Shown: piece by piece, positions 35,006 to 44,553 of the stretch
How the letters are laid out: each line of letters starts with the position of its first letter
Numbering within the stretch: the first letter of the stretch is position 1
NCBI RefSeq assembly: GCF_007856155.1
Contig: NZ_CP042266.1
Location: 8,082,485-8,146,484, forward strand
Direction: 5' to 3'
From: Streptomyces qinzhouensis
GTDB taxonomy: Bacteria > Actinomycetota > Actinomycetes > Streptomycetales > Streptomycetaceae
Length of the DNA stretch: 64,000 bases
Notes under the pieces: model-generated
What the model was told of the DNA's origin: nothing
Seen by the model: only the letters and a program-made list of their open reading frames with translations
Database searches by the model: none
Made by a program: the position numbers and the translations under genes

Positions 35006-36448
35006 ATGGCGATGAGCACGGAAGACACCCTCAGACTCACGGTGGCCGCGATCATGCAGCTCACGCGGGAGCGCCAGACCGACGTCGGCGCCGGGACCGG
35101 CCTGAGCCAGCTTCAGATCAGCCGGAAACAGAGCGGCAGGACATCCTGGACCCTCGGCGACGTCGACGCGCTCTCCGCCCACTGGGGCATCCCCGTCCTC
35201 GACCTCCTGGCCGGCCCCACCCGCGCCACCGCCGAACTCCCCGCCGACCGCATCGCCACCGCGGGAACCCAGACCGCCGTCCCCCTGCCCGGCACACCGC
35301 CCGGCCCGCCCCCCGCGGCCCCCCACGGCACCGAACGGACCGCCGCGCCCGCCCCCACCGCCGAAGCCCCGTCGCCCGCCCCCACCGAACCGCCCCCACC
35401 CCTGCCCCTGCCCCCGGCAGCCTCTTCCACCGAGCCCGGGCAGACGTCCCCCCAGGCCCCGGCCGCCCGGGCCGTGCCGCACCGGCCGGCCCCCGCCGGG
35501 CCGCTGACCGACCGGATCCGCACCGCCGTCGAACACCGGCTGGCCGACGCGAACGGCGATATCGACGCCGCCCGCGCCACGCTGATCAAACACGCGATTC
35601 CCGACGTCATGACCCTGTTCGCCGCCTCCCGCGTCGGCGGCCGCTACGAACACACCGAATTCCCCCCGACCCAGGACATCCTCCAAAAACGCTCCCAGAA
35701 AGGCGCGGACCAGATCTGGGAAGGCCGCCCGAAATGGCGCTCCACCGAAATCCACCAGGCCGCCCGCGCCGGACACATCCACCTCGGCGTCACCACCCTC
35801 GACATCAACGGCGCCTACCTCGCCGCCCTCAAGACCTGGCTCCCCATCGGCCGGCTCACCCACACCGAAACCGGCGCCCACGACCCCAAACGCGCCGGCG
35901 TCCACCGCATCACCCCACCCGACTGGACCCTCACCGACCTCCCCTCACCCCTCGGCGCCCGCCAGGAACCCGGCCCCCTCTGGATCACCGAACCCACCCT
36001 CCGACTCCTCCTGCGCTGCGCCCGCCAAGGCCTGTGCGACGCCCCGGTCATCCACGAATCATGGACCTCCGGAGCCAGCGAGGGACTGCTGGAGAAAATG
36101 CGCCGGGCCCTCGCGGACACCCGGAAGACCGCCATCGAGACCGGCGACGACCTGACACTCGATTACATCAAAGCCATGTATTCCAAGTTCGTCTCCACCA
36201 TCGGCGAATCCACCGCGAACCGGGAAATCCGCCGGCCCGACTGGATGCACATCATCCGCTCCCAGGCATTTGCCAACCTCTGGATGAAGGCCAACAAGGC
36301 ACACACCGCAGGCCTCACAGTCGTCGAAATGTCCGGAACCGACGAACTGCACATCGCCGGTGAATGGCAGTCGGTTTTCGCCCAGGGCCGCGACCTTTCC
36401 CAGGTCAAGCCCAAGTACACCTACACCCTCGGGAAGGACGAAGCGTGA
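35006..36448 (+). CDS. Tap-like telomere-associated protein with N-terminal XRE helix-turn-helix
   Basis: This 480-residue protein has an N-terminal XRE-type DNA-binding domain (residues 5-65, GLSQLQISRKQSG), a Pro/Ala-rich linker (about 80-165) and a large C-terminal domain. The order LDINGAYLAAL (about 265), GPLWITEPTLRLLL, TLDYIKAMYSKF and RRPDWMHIIRSQAFANLW parallels, from memory, the polymerase/primase-like part of Streptomyces Tap, which helps fill in linear telomeres. It is shorter than chromosomal Tap (about 740 residues). Its stop overlaps the next gene (GTGA). It could instead be a plasmid or integrative-element regulator. Confidence 0.55.
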   Translation: MAMSTEDTLRLTVAAIMQLTRERQTDVGAGTGLSQLQISRKQSGRTSWTLGDVDALSAHWGIPVLDLLAGPTRATAELPADRIATAGTQTAVPLPGTPPGPPPAAPHGTERTAAPAPTAEAPSPAPTEPPPPLPLPPAASSTEPGQTSPQAPAARAVPHRPAPAGPLTDRIRTAVEHRLADANGDIDAARATLIKHAIPDVMTLFAASRVGGRYEHTEFPPTQDILQKRSQKGADQIWEGRPKWRSTEIHQAARAGHIHLGVTTLDINGAYLAALKTWLPIGRLTHTETGAHDPKRAGVHRITPPDWTLTDLPSPLGARQEPGPLWITEPTLRLLLRCARQGLCDAPVIHESWTSGASEGLLEKMRRALADTRKTAIETGDDLTLDYIKAMYSKFVSTIGESTANREIRRPDWMHIIRSQAFANLWMKANKAHTAGLTVVEMSGTDELHIAGEWQSVFAQGRDLSQVKPKYTYTLGKDEA

Positions 36449-37029
36449 GCGGCGCATCCGACCTGTGGGGAGAATGGCGGAGACACAACGCCCGAGGAGT
36501 ACGCGGAGCCGAAGCCCTCCACACCGAGATCGACCGCATCGCCCGCGCCGGAGGCATCACCTCACCCGTCACCACCACCCGCGGCCTCACAGCCCGCCTC
36601 CACTACCTCGACAGCCCCGCCGGCCGCGCCGAACTCACCGCCCGAGGCATCAGCCGCCGTCTGCTGCGCTCCTGGGAGCGGGGCACCACCCCCTCCGCGG
36701 CCAAACTGCAGGCCGTCGACACCGCCTACCGGAACAGACGCCGCCGGAACATCGTGCGCTCGGGCGCGCTGAAACGCATCCTCGACAACAACGGCCACGG
36801 CCGCCGGATGGAAATCTTCCCCGTCGACCAAGCCGCCGTCCCCGAGAAATACCGCCGCCCCCTCTCCGACCGCTCCGTCCGGGCCCGCCACATCTGGGAC
36901 GACGCCGTCAGAGCATGGGCCGCCGACGACCTCGACACCCTCGACGACATCTGGGACGACGTCATCTCCGAACTCGACTCCGGCTTCGCCGCCTACGCCT
37001 ACGTCAGCGCCATCGGAATCGGCGCCTGA
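36445..37029 (+). CDS. Partner of the Tap-like gene; possible terminal-protein (Tpg)-like DNA-binding protein
   Basis: This 194-residue basic protein starts at GTG overlapping the upstream stop, with GGAAGGA as ribosome site. A helix-turn-helix-like segment (GISRRLLRSWERGTTPSAAKLQ) is followed by a very basic helix (YRNRRRRNIVRSG) and an acidic C-terminus. Size, coupling and layout resemble Tpg, the 184-residue protein encoded just downstream of tap in Streptomyces. Direct sequence likeness is weak, so this rests mainly on synteny. Confidence 0.4.
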   Translation: MSGASDLWGEWRRHNARGVRGAEALHTEIDRIARAGGITSPVTTTRGLTARLHYLDSPAGRAELTARGISRRLLRSWERGTTPSAAKLQAVDTAYRNRRRRNIVRSGALKRILDNNGHGRRMEIFPVDQAAVPEKYRRPLSDRSVRARHIWDDAVRAWAADDLDTLDDIWDDVISELDSGFAAYAYVSAIGIGA

Positions 37030-37287
37030 CCCCGCGAAGGCCCGGCGCCGCCCCGCACCGTCGCCACGTGAACAGAAACAGTTCAGGCACGGATCCGGCA
37101 CGGGGGTCCGATGCGCACCCGCGTCGGCGGCCCCGACCCGCACGTTCGGCCCGTCCGGGAACCTCTTGTCCTCGGCCGCCTACCGCGGTGTCGCGGCGGC
37201 ATCGGTGATCCGGCCGCCGGATGCCGCGGCCGATGCCCGCCGAGGCCCCGGACCACGAGCACCGGGACGCCGCCGGGACCACCGGAC

Positions 37288-37842
37288 TCACGGCCGGCCG
37301 CCGAGCCCCGTCCGGTGGACACCGCGAGGCGAGAACGTCATCGGCCCTATCCACCCCTGGCGGACAAGGGCAATCCGGGACGGCAGCGGCGACACCGGGT
37401 CGACCGCCCTCCCGCGCGCCCAGTTCTCGAACAGCCCCTCGGTCGTCTCGACGGCGGACACCACCATCGTCACCTTCAGCCCCCCGTCGCTCCAGGTGTT
37501 CCACAGCGCCCAGCCCCTGGGCCCGGGCTCGACACCGATCCGCGCACACACCACCTCGTACGCCTCCTCCACCCCGGCCGGCATGGTCCCGGGCTTCAGC
37601 ACCGAGGCTCCGGCGAGGCGGATCGGCGGCCGGTCCTCCTCCAGACAGCCGTCGCCCTCGAAGTGGTAACGGCGCAGCGCCCGGGCCGGCGCGTTCACGC
37701 TGCGCTGCAGCGGTGTCGCTTCCTCCGGGTCCGCCCCGAGGACGAGCCATCCTTCGTTGGACGCCTCCGCGCCGACACGGTCGGCCAGGCGCTCGATCTC
37801 CCGCAGGTAGTCCGGTTCGCCGGGCTCGGGTGGTGAGGTCAT
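37288..37842 (-). CDS. Hypothetical protein
   Basis: This 184-residue protein begins MTSPPEPGEPDYLREIERL. It has no motif I recognise, but a credible globular composition (ALRRYHFEGDG, EAYEVVCARIGVEP, VTMVVSAVETTEGL). The frame remains open upstream with poor composition. No clear ribosome site precedes the ATG. It stands alone between the Tpg-like and DUF1330 genes. Confidence 0.55.
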   Translation of the reverse strand: MTSPPEPGEPDYLREIERLADRVGAEASNEGWLVLGADPEEATPLQRSVNAPARALRRYHFEGDGCLEEDRPPIRLAGASVLKPGTMPAGVEEAYEVVCARIGVEPGPRGWALWNTWSDGGLKVTMVVSAVETTEGLFENWARGRAVDPVSPLPSRIALVRQGWIGPMTFSPRGVHRTGLGGRP

Positions 37843-38075
37843 GGCCCGAGGTCTCACACCCCGCCGCCCGCGCCGACAGGCATTATCGACCCGCCGTACC
37901 GCCCTCCCGCTCCCTCGGGCGGAGGCCGTGACACGACCCGGACCGGTGGCGGCATTCCCCGGCAGCGGGCCCGGCGCCGGGGCCATGACCTGACAGGTCA
38001 TCGATCCTGCCGCCGGCTTCTGACAGCATCGAACACGACGACACCCACCCGATCCCCGGTCGAGGAGCACCAGCC

Positions 38076-38438
38076 ATGCCCGCCTACGCTCTCGGAAACC
38101 TGATACCCCCGGCCCGCCTCGCCGACGAGGTGCTCAGCTACATGGAACGCATCCAGGCGACGCTCGACCCCTTCGACGGCCGGTTCCTCGTCCACGGTGC
38201 CCCCGAGCGCGAGGTCCGCGAGGGCGACTGGCCCGGGGCGCTCGTGATCATCGGCTTTCCCTCGATGGACGCGGCGCGCGGCTGGTACGACTCCCCGGCC
38301 TACCAGGAGCTCATTCCCCTGCGCACCCGCCACATGACGGGCGACATCCTGCTGATCGACGGAGTGGGGGAGGGGTACGAGGCAGCGGCCACGGCGGCGT
38401 TTCTGCGCGAGGCACAGGCCGCCGGCGAGCGGACCTGA
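38076..38438 (+). CDS. DUF1330-like dimeric alpha-beta barrel protein
   Basis: This 120-residue protein has GRFLVHGAPEREVREGDW, LVIIGFPSMDAARGWYDSPAYQEL and LLIDGV, the DUF1330 pattern (ferredoxin-like fold, function unknown). CGAGGAG precedes the ATG. It appears monocistronic. Confidence 0.88.
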   Translation: MPAYALGNLIPPARLADEVLSYMERIQATLDPFDGRFLVHGAPEREVREGDWPGALVIIGFPSMDAARGWYDSPAYQELIPLRTRHMTGDILLIDGVGEGYEAAATAAFLREAQAAGERT

Positions 38439-38649
38439 CCCGCAGACGGCCCGCGGCCCCCTCCGGCCGGCGGCGAAGCCGGCACCCCTGAGCACCCGTC
38501 ACCGGCCGCGCACCCACGGGACGTTCACCTCGGGCACGCGGGTAGCCCACCGGAACGAACCGACTGCCTCCGAGAAGTGTCCCGCCATCCGCCACCGGGC
38601 CTTGGACGTTTCCCAGGTGCGGCCACGGGTCCTGGCCGCGGTGGGGCGC

Positions 38650-39324
38650 TCACTCACCGAAGAGGCCTCGCAGGCCGGCCCGTGCTGCCACCGCGATCGT
38701 GAACGAGTCCGTGATGACGTCCGTGGCGATCATTCGCTGAAGTTCGGCCCAGGACACTACGGCCGACTTTCTGATGCCCTCGGCCCTGTCGAGCGGTCCG
38801 GTCCGCGAGATACGGGCGGCGTACAGCTCGACGTCGTCACCGAGGAGACCGGTGTCCGCGTGGAACCGGCCCAGCGGAATCACCTCCTCGGCCTCCGCCC
38901 CGATCTCCTCCCGAAGTTCCCGGGCCACGCTTTCCGCCCCGGAGATCCCCGGTTCTCCCATGCCTCGCGGTACCTCCCAGTGCCAGGACCGTGTCGCGTG
39001 CCGGTAGTGCTCGATCACGACGATCGCGTTGTCGGGGCCGAGCAGGGGCAGGATCACCACTCCAGGGCCCGCCGACGTGGGGACCACACGTGTGTACAGC
39101 CCCAGGGCACCGCCGGGAAACCGCACCGCGTCTCGGACCAGCGTGATGAAGCGATCGGAGTAGACCACTCCGACCCCGTCCTCCGCACCCTCCGTACCGT
39201 CTTCCGAAAGGGTGCGCCGTGCCGCCCGGATCTCGTCCGGATCAAAGAGGATCTCGACACCGTCAGGACAGTTGCGAAACAGCTCCGGCCTGGTCCGGCG
39301 CAGAAGCTCGTACGCTGTCGTCAT
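38650..39324 (-). CDS. NUDIX hydrolase, ADP-ribose pyrophosphatase-like, with a degenerate box
   Basis: This 224-residue protein has an N-terminal extension and a C-terminal NUDIX domain with EHYRHATRSWHWEVPRG and the helix ESVARELREEIGAE. The REUxEExG core is intact, but Ile replaces the first conserved Glu of the box. It usually hydrolyses nucleoside diphosphate derivatives. It lies 109 bp after the 508-residue gene on the same strand, probably as a two-gene operon. Confidence 0.82.
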   Translation of the reverse strand: MTTAYELLRRTRPELFRNCPDGVEILFDPDEIRAARRTLSEDGTEGAEDGVGVVYSDRFITLVRDAVRFPGGALGLYTRVVPTSAGPGVVILPLLGPDNAIVVIEHYRHATRSWHWEVPRGMGEPGISGAESVARELREEIGAEAEEVIPLGRFHADTGLLGDDVELYAARISRTGPLDRAEGIRKSAVVSWAELQRMIATDVITDSFTIAVAARAGLRGLFGE

Positions 39325-39433
39325 CGCTCTCCGGCTTCTCGTCGGGCACGGGTTCCGCAACACTTCGGCGGGCTCTGGTACCCGGCGTCCCCGACGTGCG
39401 GGACCCCGAGGTATCCGGTTCCCGGCGTTCCGC

Positions 39434-40960
39434 TCAGTATTCCGGGATTTCCTGGGTCGTCGAGGACCCCGTCGCGGCCCCGGCCGCCCGCGTCTCACGG
39501 TACCCCGGCAGTCGCCGGACCAGCTCCTGAAGCTGTTCCCACTCCCGCACACTGTCGAAGCGGATGGCCGCGATCTCCCGCGCGAACTTCTGCTCGCGCC
39601 GCCCGGCGGCACGATTGCGAAGGATCAGTTGCACGGATCCACCGTAGGCACCCGCGACCGCACCCCCCAGACTTCCGGTGACCGCCCAGGCGCCGTCACC
39701 GGTTACCGCCGTGATCATCGATCCGCCGATACTGACCGCCACCTCCACCACAGGCGCCCATCGGGTCTCGCCGGAAGCGTCCGACCGACGGCGTTGCGAC
39801 AGGGCGACAATCCGGGAGTTGAGTCCGACATAACCGCTGAACACCTGGTGCACACGCTCCTGGAACGTGCCCGGGTCCGCCACGAGGGTGTCGAAGGCGG
39901 ACATGTACACCTGCCATTCGTCGGTCTGCCGCAGCGTCCGGACATCCTCCAGCTCCAGCGCATCGATGCCGGCCGGGGTCAGACGGTCCTGCACGGTGGC
40001 AAAGATCTGGCGCTGCAGATACCGCACCACCTCCTCCGGATCCCGTATGACGTCCTGGGACGTCTGCACGCGAAGATCCCGCCACTCCTGGAGAATCACA
40101 CGGCGGAGGCTGTCGGCCGGCGTGAGCGGGTACATCTCGAGGGCATCGGCCAGGTTCACGTTGTAGATGAGGTCGAGGAGTTGCTTGACTTCTCCGGCGA
40201 ACGGCTTGCGCCGGTCGAACCTGCCGTCGGACACCCGCGATCCCGGGAGGGAAACGAACCGTTCGTACAGATGGTTGCGCGTGACGAGCGCGCCCTGTGT
40301 GCGTAACTCATTGCTGCTCTGGACCACTTCGCCGATCCGCTCGGAGAACGGACCGAGAAGGTCCGCACGGACACCGAGTTGAGAGGCCAGCAGCGGGATG
40401 TCCTTCGCGGTCAGTCCCTGCACCCGGGCCGCGAAAGGATTGAACAGAGCACTCCGGGCATCACGGACATTCTCCTGGTCGTTCCAGGACATGCGCACAC
40501 ATGTCATCCGCTCGCCGGACGGCATGCTCTCGACCGTGTCACGCCAGGCATTGAAGCCCGCCTCGTCCAGGTCCATGCCGGCGGGCCGTTCGGTGGGCTC
40601 CCGCTCGTTCAACAGGAAGGGAATGAGTGCCCCCTCGGCCAGCAGCTGCTGGTGCGCGCGCCGGGCGGAACCGCCCTCGACCAGATCGCGGCTCATCGCC
40701 GGGTTGTTGTAGAAGAAGACCCGGTTGGCCACCACCTGGCGGGTGTTGATGAGACTGCGGAAGTACTCGGCCCGGACATCCCGCTCCCGCTCCGCCGCGA
40801 CCTCCCGGAAGCCCTTCCCCCGCCTCACCATCCTCTTGGTCAGCTCGGCTCCGGCCCACTGATTGTCCAGCGACTGCGCGAGCACCGCGCCCGGCAGTAA
40901 TCCGTCGGGCCGCACCCGTATCACCCGGCCCTGCGCCGCCTGCCCGTGTTCCCCCGACAT
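39434..40960 (-). CDS. Uncharacterised 508-residue protein
   Basis: I do not recognise the family. The protein is mainly helical and charged (KGFREVAAERERDVRAEYF, ELEDVRTLRQTDEW). One small-residue hydrophobic segment near the end (ITAVTGDGAWAVTGSLGGAVAGA) could be membrane-active. The ATG has GGAGG close upstream. It is co-directional with the NUDIX gene; a pair with a nucleotide hydrolase might act in stress or defence, but nothing in the sequence proves that. Confidence 0.75.
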   Translation of the reverse strand: MSGEHGQAAQGRVIRVRPDGLLPGAVLAQSLDNQWAGAELTKRMVRRGKGFREVAAERERDVRAEYFRSLINTRQVVANRVFFYNNPAMSRDLVEGGSARRAHQQLLAEGALIPFLLNEREPTERPAGMDLDEAGFNAWRDTVESMPSGERMTCVRMSWNDQENVRDARSALFNPFAARVQGLTAKDIPLLASQLGVRADLLGPFSERIGEVVQSSNELRTQGALVTRNHLYERFVSLPGSRVSDGRFDRRKPFAGEVKQLLDLIYNVNLADALEMYPLTPADSLRRVILQEWRDLRVQTSQDVIRDPEEVVRYLQRQIFATVQDRLTPAGIDALELEDVRTLRQTDEWQVYMSAFDTLVADPGTFQERVHQVFSGYVGLNSRIVALSQRRRSDASGETRWAPVVEVAVSIGGSMITAVTGDGAWAVTGSLGGAVAGAYGGSVQLILRNRAAGRREQKFAREIAAIRFDSVREWEQLQELVRRLPGYRETRAAGAATGSSTTQEIPEY

Positions 40961-41726
40961 GACAACCTCCGGATGATCTGCCGCGACGGCCGGGTACGCA
41001 GCCGGCGGATGGGCGGACTTCGCCCCGTGAACCCCCTGCGAGCAGCCCAACCAGGCTGTTTACCGGCACACTTGACCCCCCGCGGGTAGCCGGATCCTAC
41101 CGTCTCGAACGATCGGAAGCCTGGGGAACGACAAGGGACCGCACGACCCGGTACAGCCCGTGAACGGGGTGCGACGGCCCGCCCCGAGGCCCGGCACGAC
41201 CATGACGCCGACCGGGCCGACGAAGAGGCCTCCTGGCGCACCGCCGTGGCCGGCTCCACCCCGCACGCGGCCCCGGCCAACGGGCCGCGGAGCAGGGAAC
41301 GGAGGAATGGCGGCCATACGGAGCGAGGACCCTTCGGGCGAACCATCCGGACGACTCCGCGTGGTCCACGACGCATGGGCCACCGGGGTGGCCGAGGCAC
41401 GGGCACGCGGACTCTCGGGAAACACCGGACTGCCCGAGGAACAGCGGACGCGGTTGATCGGCCGGACCGATGCCGTGGCGCAGTACCCGTTGCCCCGGAG
41501 CGAGCCGGGGCAGGGCCGGGATACCGAACCCCTCGACGGGGCCGGTGATGCCGACCGGCACCATGGCCGGCCCCGCCGTGTTCCCCACCCCGGGCAGCAC
41601 CGCACCCGCCGCCGACGCCACCGCGACGGCGGTCACCGATCCCCCTTCAGACACCACCGCCCGAGGCCCTTCGGCCGCGGGCGGTGTCCGCGTAACCTCG
41701 GCTCGCCGGCCCGGCCGGGCCGGCCG
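40961..41726. other. 766-bp stretch without a secure gene
   Basis: A rightward frame from about 41308 encodes LRVVHDAWATGVAEARARGL, faintly like the start of GAF-type regulators, and soon turns into Arg/His-rich noise. A leftward frame (41097-41657) begins plausibly (VTAVAVASAAGAVLPG) but also degrades. I read this as intergenic or decayed sequence. Confidence 0.35.
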
Positions 41727-42695
41727 TCAGACGGTGACGACGAGCTTGCCCCGCGGGTGGCCCTGCCGCAGATGGCGCATGGCCGCGGGTGCCTCGGCGA
41801 GAGGATAGACGCGGTCGACGACCGGAGTGATCCGGCCCTTCTCGGTGAGGTCCCTCAGGGTCAGGAGGTCCTCGCGGCGGCTGAGGGAGACGAGATTGCG
41901 GAGGTGCTGGGCGACGAACGGGGAGAGCAGGACGGCCCGCAGGCCACGGCTCGTACCGCCGAGGAAACTGCTCCCGCCCTCGCCGCCGACGATGACGAGA
42001 GCGCCGCGTGGTGTGAGGGCCCGGCGGAGTACGGAAAGGGGCCGAAGCCCCGCGTTGTCGACGATGACGTCATAACGGTGCGGGCCCTCGGTGATGCCCT
42101 CGCGCGTGTAGTCGATGACGTGGGTGGCGCCCAGGGACCGGACAAGGTCCGCGCCGGCGGGACCGCAGACACCGGTGACCTCGGCGCCGTAGCCCGTGGC
42201 GAGCTGGACCGCGTACGTTCCCACGCCGCCCGACGCGCCGATGACGAGGACCCGCTGACCCGGCTGGGGACGGGACCTGCCGCTGAGGGCCTGGAGGGCG
42301 GTCATACCGGATACGGGGAGGGCTGCGGCCTGCTCGAACGTGAGGCCGGCCGGCTTGAGCACGATCCTGTCGGCCTTGGCACGCGCATACTCGGCGAAAG
42401 ACCCCTCGCAGGTACCGAACACCTCGTCCCCCGCCTTGAAGCCGGTCACCTTCGCCCCGACCGCCTCGACCCGCCCGGCCCCGTCCCGGCCCCGGACCGG
42501 GTTCTTGGGCCTGCGAAGCCCGAGGGCGACCCGCGCCGCATACGGCCTGCCGGTCATCAGGTGCCACACCTCGGGCCCCACACCGGCGGCACGCACCTCC
42601 ACCAGCACCTCGTCGTCGCCCGGCACGGGGCGGTCGATGTCACGCAGGTCCAGGAGACCCTCCGACCCGTACGCGTCCTGAACGATCGCCTTCAT
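41727..42695 (-). CDS. Medium-chain reductase, NADPH:quinone oxidoreductase/zinc-independent alcohol dehydrogenase type
   Basis: This 322-residue protein has the GroES-like N-terminal domain (VLVEVRAAGVGPEVWHLMTG, GRDGAGRVEAVG) and a Rossmann domain with VIGASGGVGTYAVQLA. The zinc ligands of true alcohol dehydrogenases are missing, as in quinone or enone reductases. GGGGAG lies upstream of the ATG. It appears to be a single-gene unit. Confidence 0.88.
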   Translation of the reverse strand: MKAIVQDAYGSEGLLDLRDIDRPVPGDDEVLVEVRAAGVGPEVWHLMTGRPYAARVALGLRRPKNPVRGRDGAGRVEAVGAKVTGFKAGDEVFGTCEGSFAEYARAKADRIVLKPAGLTFEQAAALPVSGMTALQALSGRSRPQPGQRVLVIGASGGVGTYAVQLATGYGAEVTGVCGPAGADLVRSLGATHVIDYTREGITEGPHRYDVIVDNAGLRPLSVLRRALTPRGALVIVGGEGGSSFLGGTSRGLRAVLLSPFVAQHLRNLVSLSRREDLLTLRDLTEKGRITPVVDRVYPLAEAPAAMRHLRQGHPRGKLVVTV

Positions 42696-43082
42696 GCCCG
42701 TAGCTCCCCTCTGCGGTCACCGCCGCCGGAACACCCCGGGCCGCACGGAGCAACCCGTCTCCGAGCATCCCGACGGATCGAACGTCTGCCCAGATCCAGG
42801 AGCACGGTCTTGGGGCCGACCGCGGTGAATTCTCCTACGGTGGATGCTCTACCGATGGACGACCCGAGCCCGCAGGACGTACGCCCCCGACCGCCTCCCC
42901 GAACACCCGGCCGGGCCCCGCTCCGACGACCGCCCGGACGGCACCTGGTGAACCGGCAGCGCGGCGTCCAGACCCCCGGTCCTCTCCTCACGACCCCGGG
43001 CAACGTGTCCGCACCGGCCGTCACCCGCCCCGGTGCTACGTTGAACCGACACGTTCTCTCCCGAGCCGGAGGTGCCACGACG
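42696..43082. other. Intergenic control region
   Basis: The 387 bp between the divergent reductase and VOC genes hold no supported gene. Promoters for both should be here. Confidence 0.5.
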
Positions 43083-43754
43083 GTGTTCCACCTCGACCAT
43101 ATGGCCCTCGGCGTATCGGATCTCACCGACAGCGTGCGCAGACTGGCAGAGCAGACCGGACTGGGCAACTACGAGGGCGGTGTGTTCCCCGGCGGGATAC
43201 GCAACTGGATCTTTCCCCTCGGCGAGGACGTCTACCTGGAAGTGGAGAGCGCCACCGGGGCGACCGGCGGCCCCGCGGCATGGTTCCAGCGCGCCACCGG
43301 CGACGGAAGCGAGCACTGGATGTTCTGGTGCCTGCGCGCGGACACCCGTGAGGAACTGGAACAGGTCGCTTCACGGCTGGGCAGCGAAGTCCAGGTGATC
43401 CCGGGGCGCAGGGAACCCGACGGCACCCGTCGCGTGGTGACCAGCGCACCGGCCGGAGAGGTCGCGCTGCGGGCACGACAGGCGGGCCTGCCGAACTGGT
43501 ACTACCGCGACGACCCGGCCAAGAACCCCGCCCGCCGCGAGGTGACCGGCGACCGGACCGCGGCCGGCGTCGCCTGGCTCGAAGTGGCGGGCGACCGGGA
43601 GCAGTTCCGCGAGCACATCGGACCGGAGACCTTCGACCGGCTGCCCCTGCGATTCGTCCCCGGCGAACCGGGACTGCACACAGTCGCGGTGCGCACCGCC
43701 GACGGTGCGGAGATCGTCATCCGGCGAACCCCCGCCGGACAGGACACCTTCTGA
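43083..43754 (+). CDS. VOC family protein (glyoxalase-like domain)
   Basis: This 223-residue protein begins VFHLDHMALGVSDL and has VYLEVESATG and WFQRATGDGSEHWMFWCLR, the pattern of Glyoxalase_3-like two-module VOC proteins. GTG at 43083 follows GGAGGTG. The substrate is unknown. Confidence 0.85.
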   Translation: MFHLDHMALGVSDLTDSVRRLAEQTGLGNYEGGVFPGGIRNWIFPLGEDVYLEVESATGATGGPAAWFQRATGDGSEHWMFWCLRADTREELEQVASRLGSEVQVIPGRREPDGTRRVVTSAPAGEVALRARQAGLPNWYYRDDPAKNPARREVTGDRTAAGVAWLEVAGDREQFREHIGPETFDRLPLRFVPGEPGLHTVAVRTADGAEIVIRRTPAGQDTF

Positions 43755-43969
43755 CTCCGCCGCCGTGAGCCGCCGCACCACGACGACACCACCCAACCTC
43801 CCCCAACTGCTACGGGCACTCTCCCCGGCCCCGGCCGATCCCACTGCGCCGATCAGGGACGCAACGGCCTACGAGATCCTCCCGCCCCGGACAGCCGACG
43901 GAGTCGTCGACGGCCCCCGCCGCCTCGCGCCGGCGGACGAGATGGCCGCCCGCACCTTCGCCCCCCTCG

Positions 43970-44413
43970 TACCCGACATGATCGTGGGCATGGACAACCA
44001 CGCTCAGCGCCGTACCGCCGACGGCACGCAGCCGGCGGTCGAGTCCGACAGCGAAGAGCATCCGGGCCGGCTTCGACCGGGCACAGGAACGCTTCGGCCG
44101 GTAGCCGTAGCGGCTTTGGAGATCGTCGAGGCCCGGACGTTCGGACTCGGCGGCGAAGCTGCCCGTGGTGACGATACGGCCCCCCGGGGTGCCGTGAGCG
44201 GAGGGGTCAGGTGGTGGGTCGGCGCGAAGTGCCCCGGATGGCCGGCCGCGAACACCAGCTCATAGCCGGCAGTGGTTTCGCGGCGCGGTGGACGGCCGAG
44301 CGCCACACCGGCGTTGTGGACGACGGCGTCGAGGCGATCCAGCCCGAGCGCCTCCACGGATACCTCGAGCGAAGCGAGATCGGCCGGATCCAGGGACAGC
44401 CGCCTCACCACAG
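43970..44413 (-). pseudogene. Frameshifted, truncated short-chain dehydrogenase
   Basis: The reverse strand encodes LDAVVHNAGVALGRPP and HFAPTHHLTPPL in one frame, then GRIVTTGS, LQSRYGYRPK and MLFAVGLDRRLRAVG in the next. Together these are the middle and C-terminal half of an SDR (NNAG, the sheet-end serine, and a Y..K-like segment reading YRPKRSCARSK). The switch lies in the C6G4 run near 44179-44190. The N-terminal TGxxxGIG nucleotide-binding motif is missing, so this is a relic. Confidence 0.7.
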
Positions 44414-44553
44414 CCCACAACAGAGGGCCGCAGGACCAGCACACGGAAACCATCACCCGATGGCAGGAACCGAACCCCCACCGCGCGGAGCACTGCCATT
44501 CTGGCCCGGCAACGCCCACCGCCCCCCCCGAACACTCCCCTGGAGGCAGCCGG

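Noticed and set aside
41160..43082. Long rightward frame continuing into the VOC protein at 43083
   Set aside because: The upstream part is antisense to the reductase gene and lacks protein-like composition. The VOC gene has its own GTG and ribosome site.
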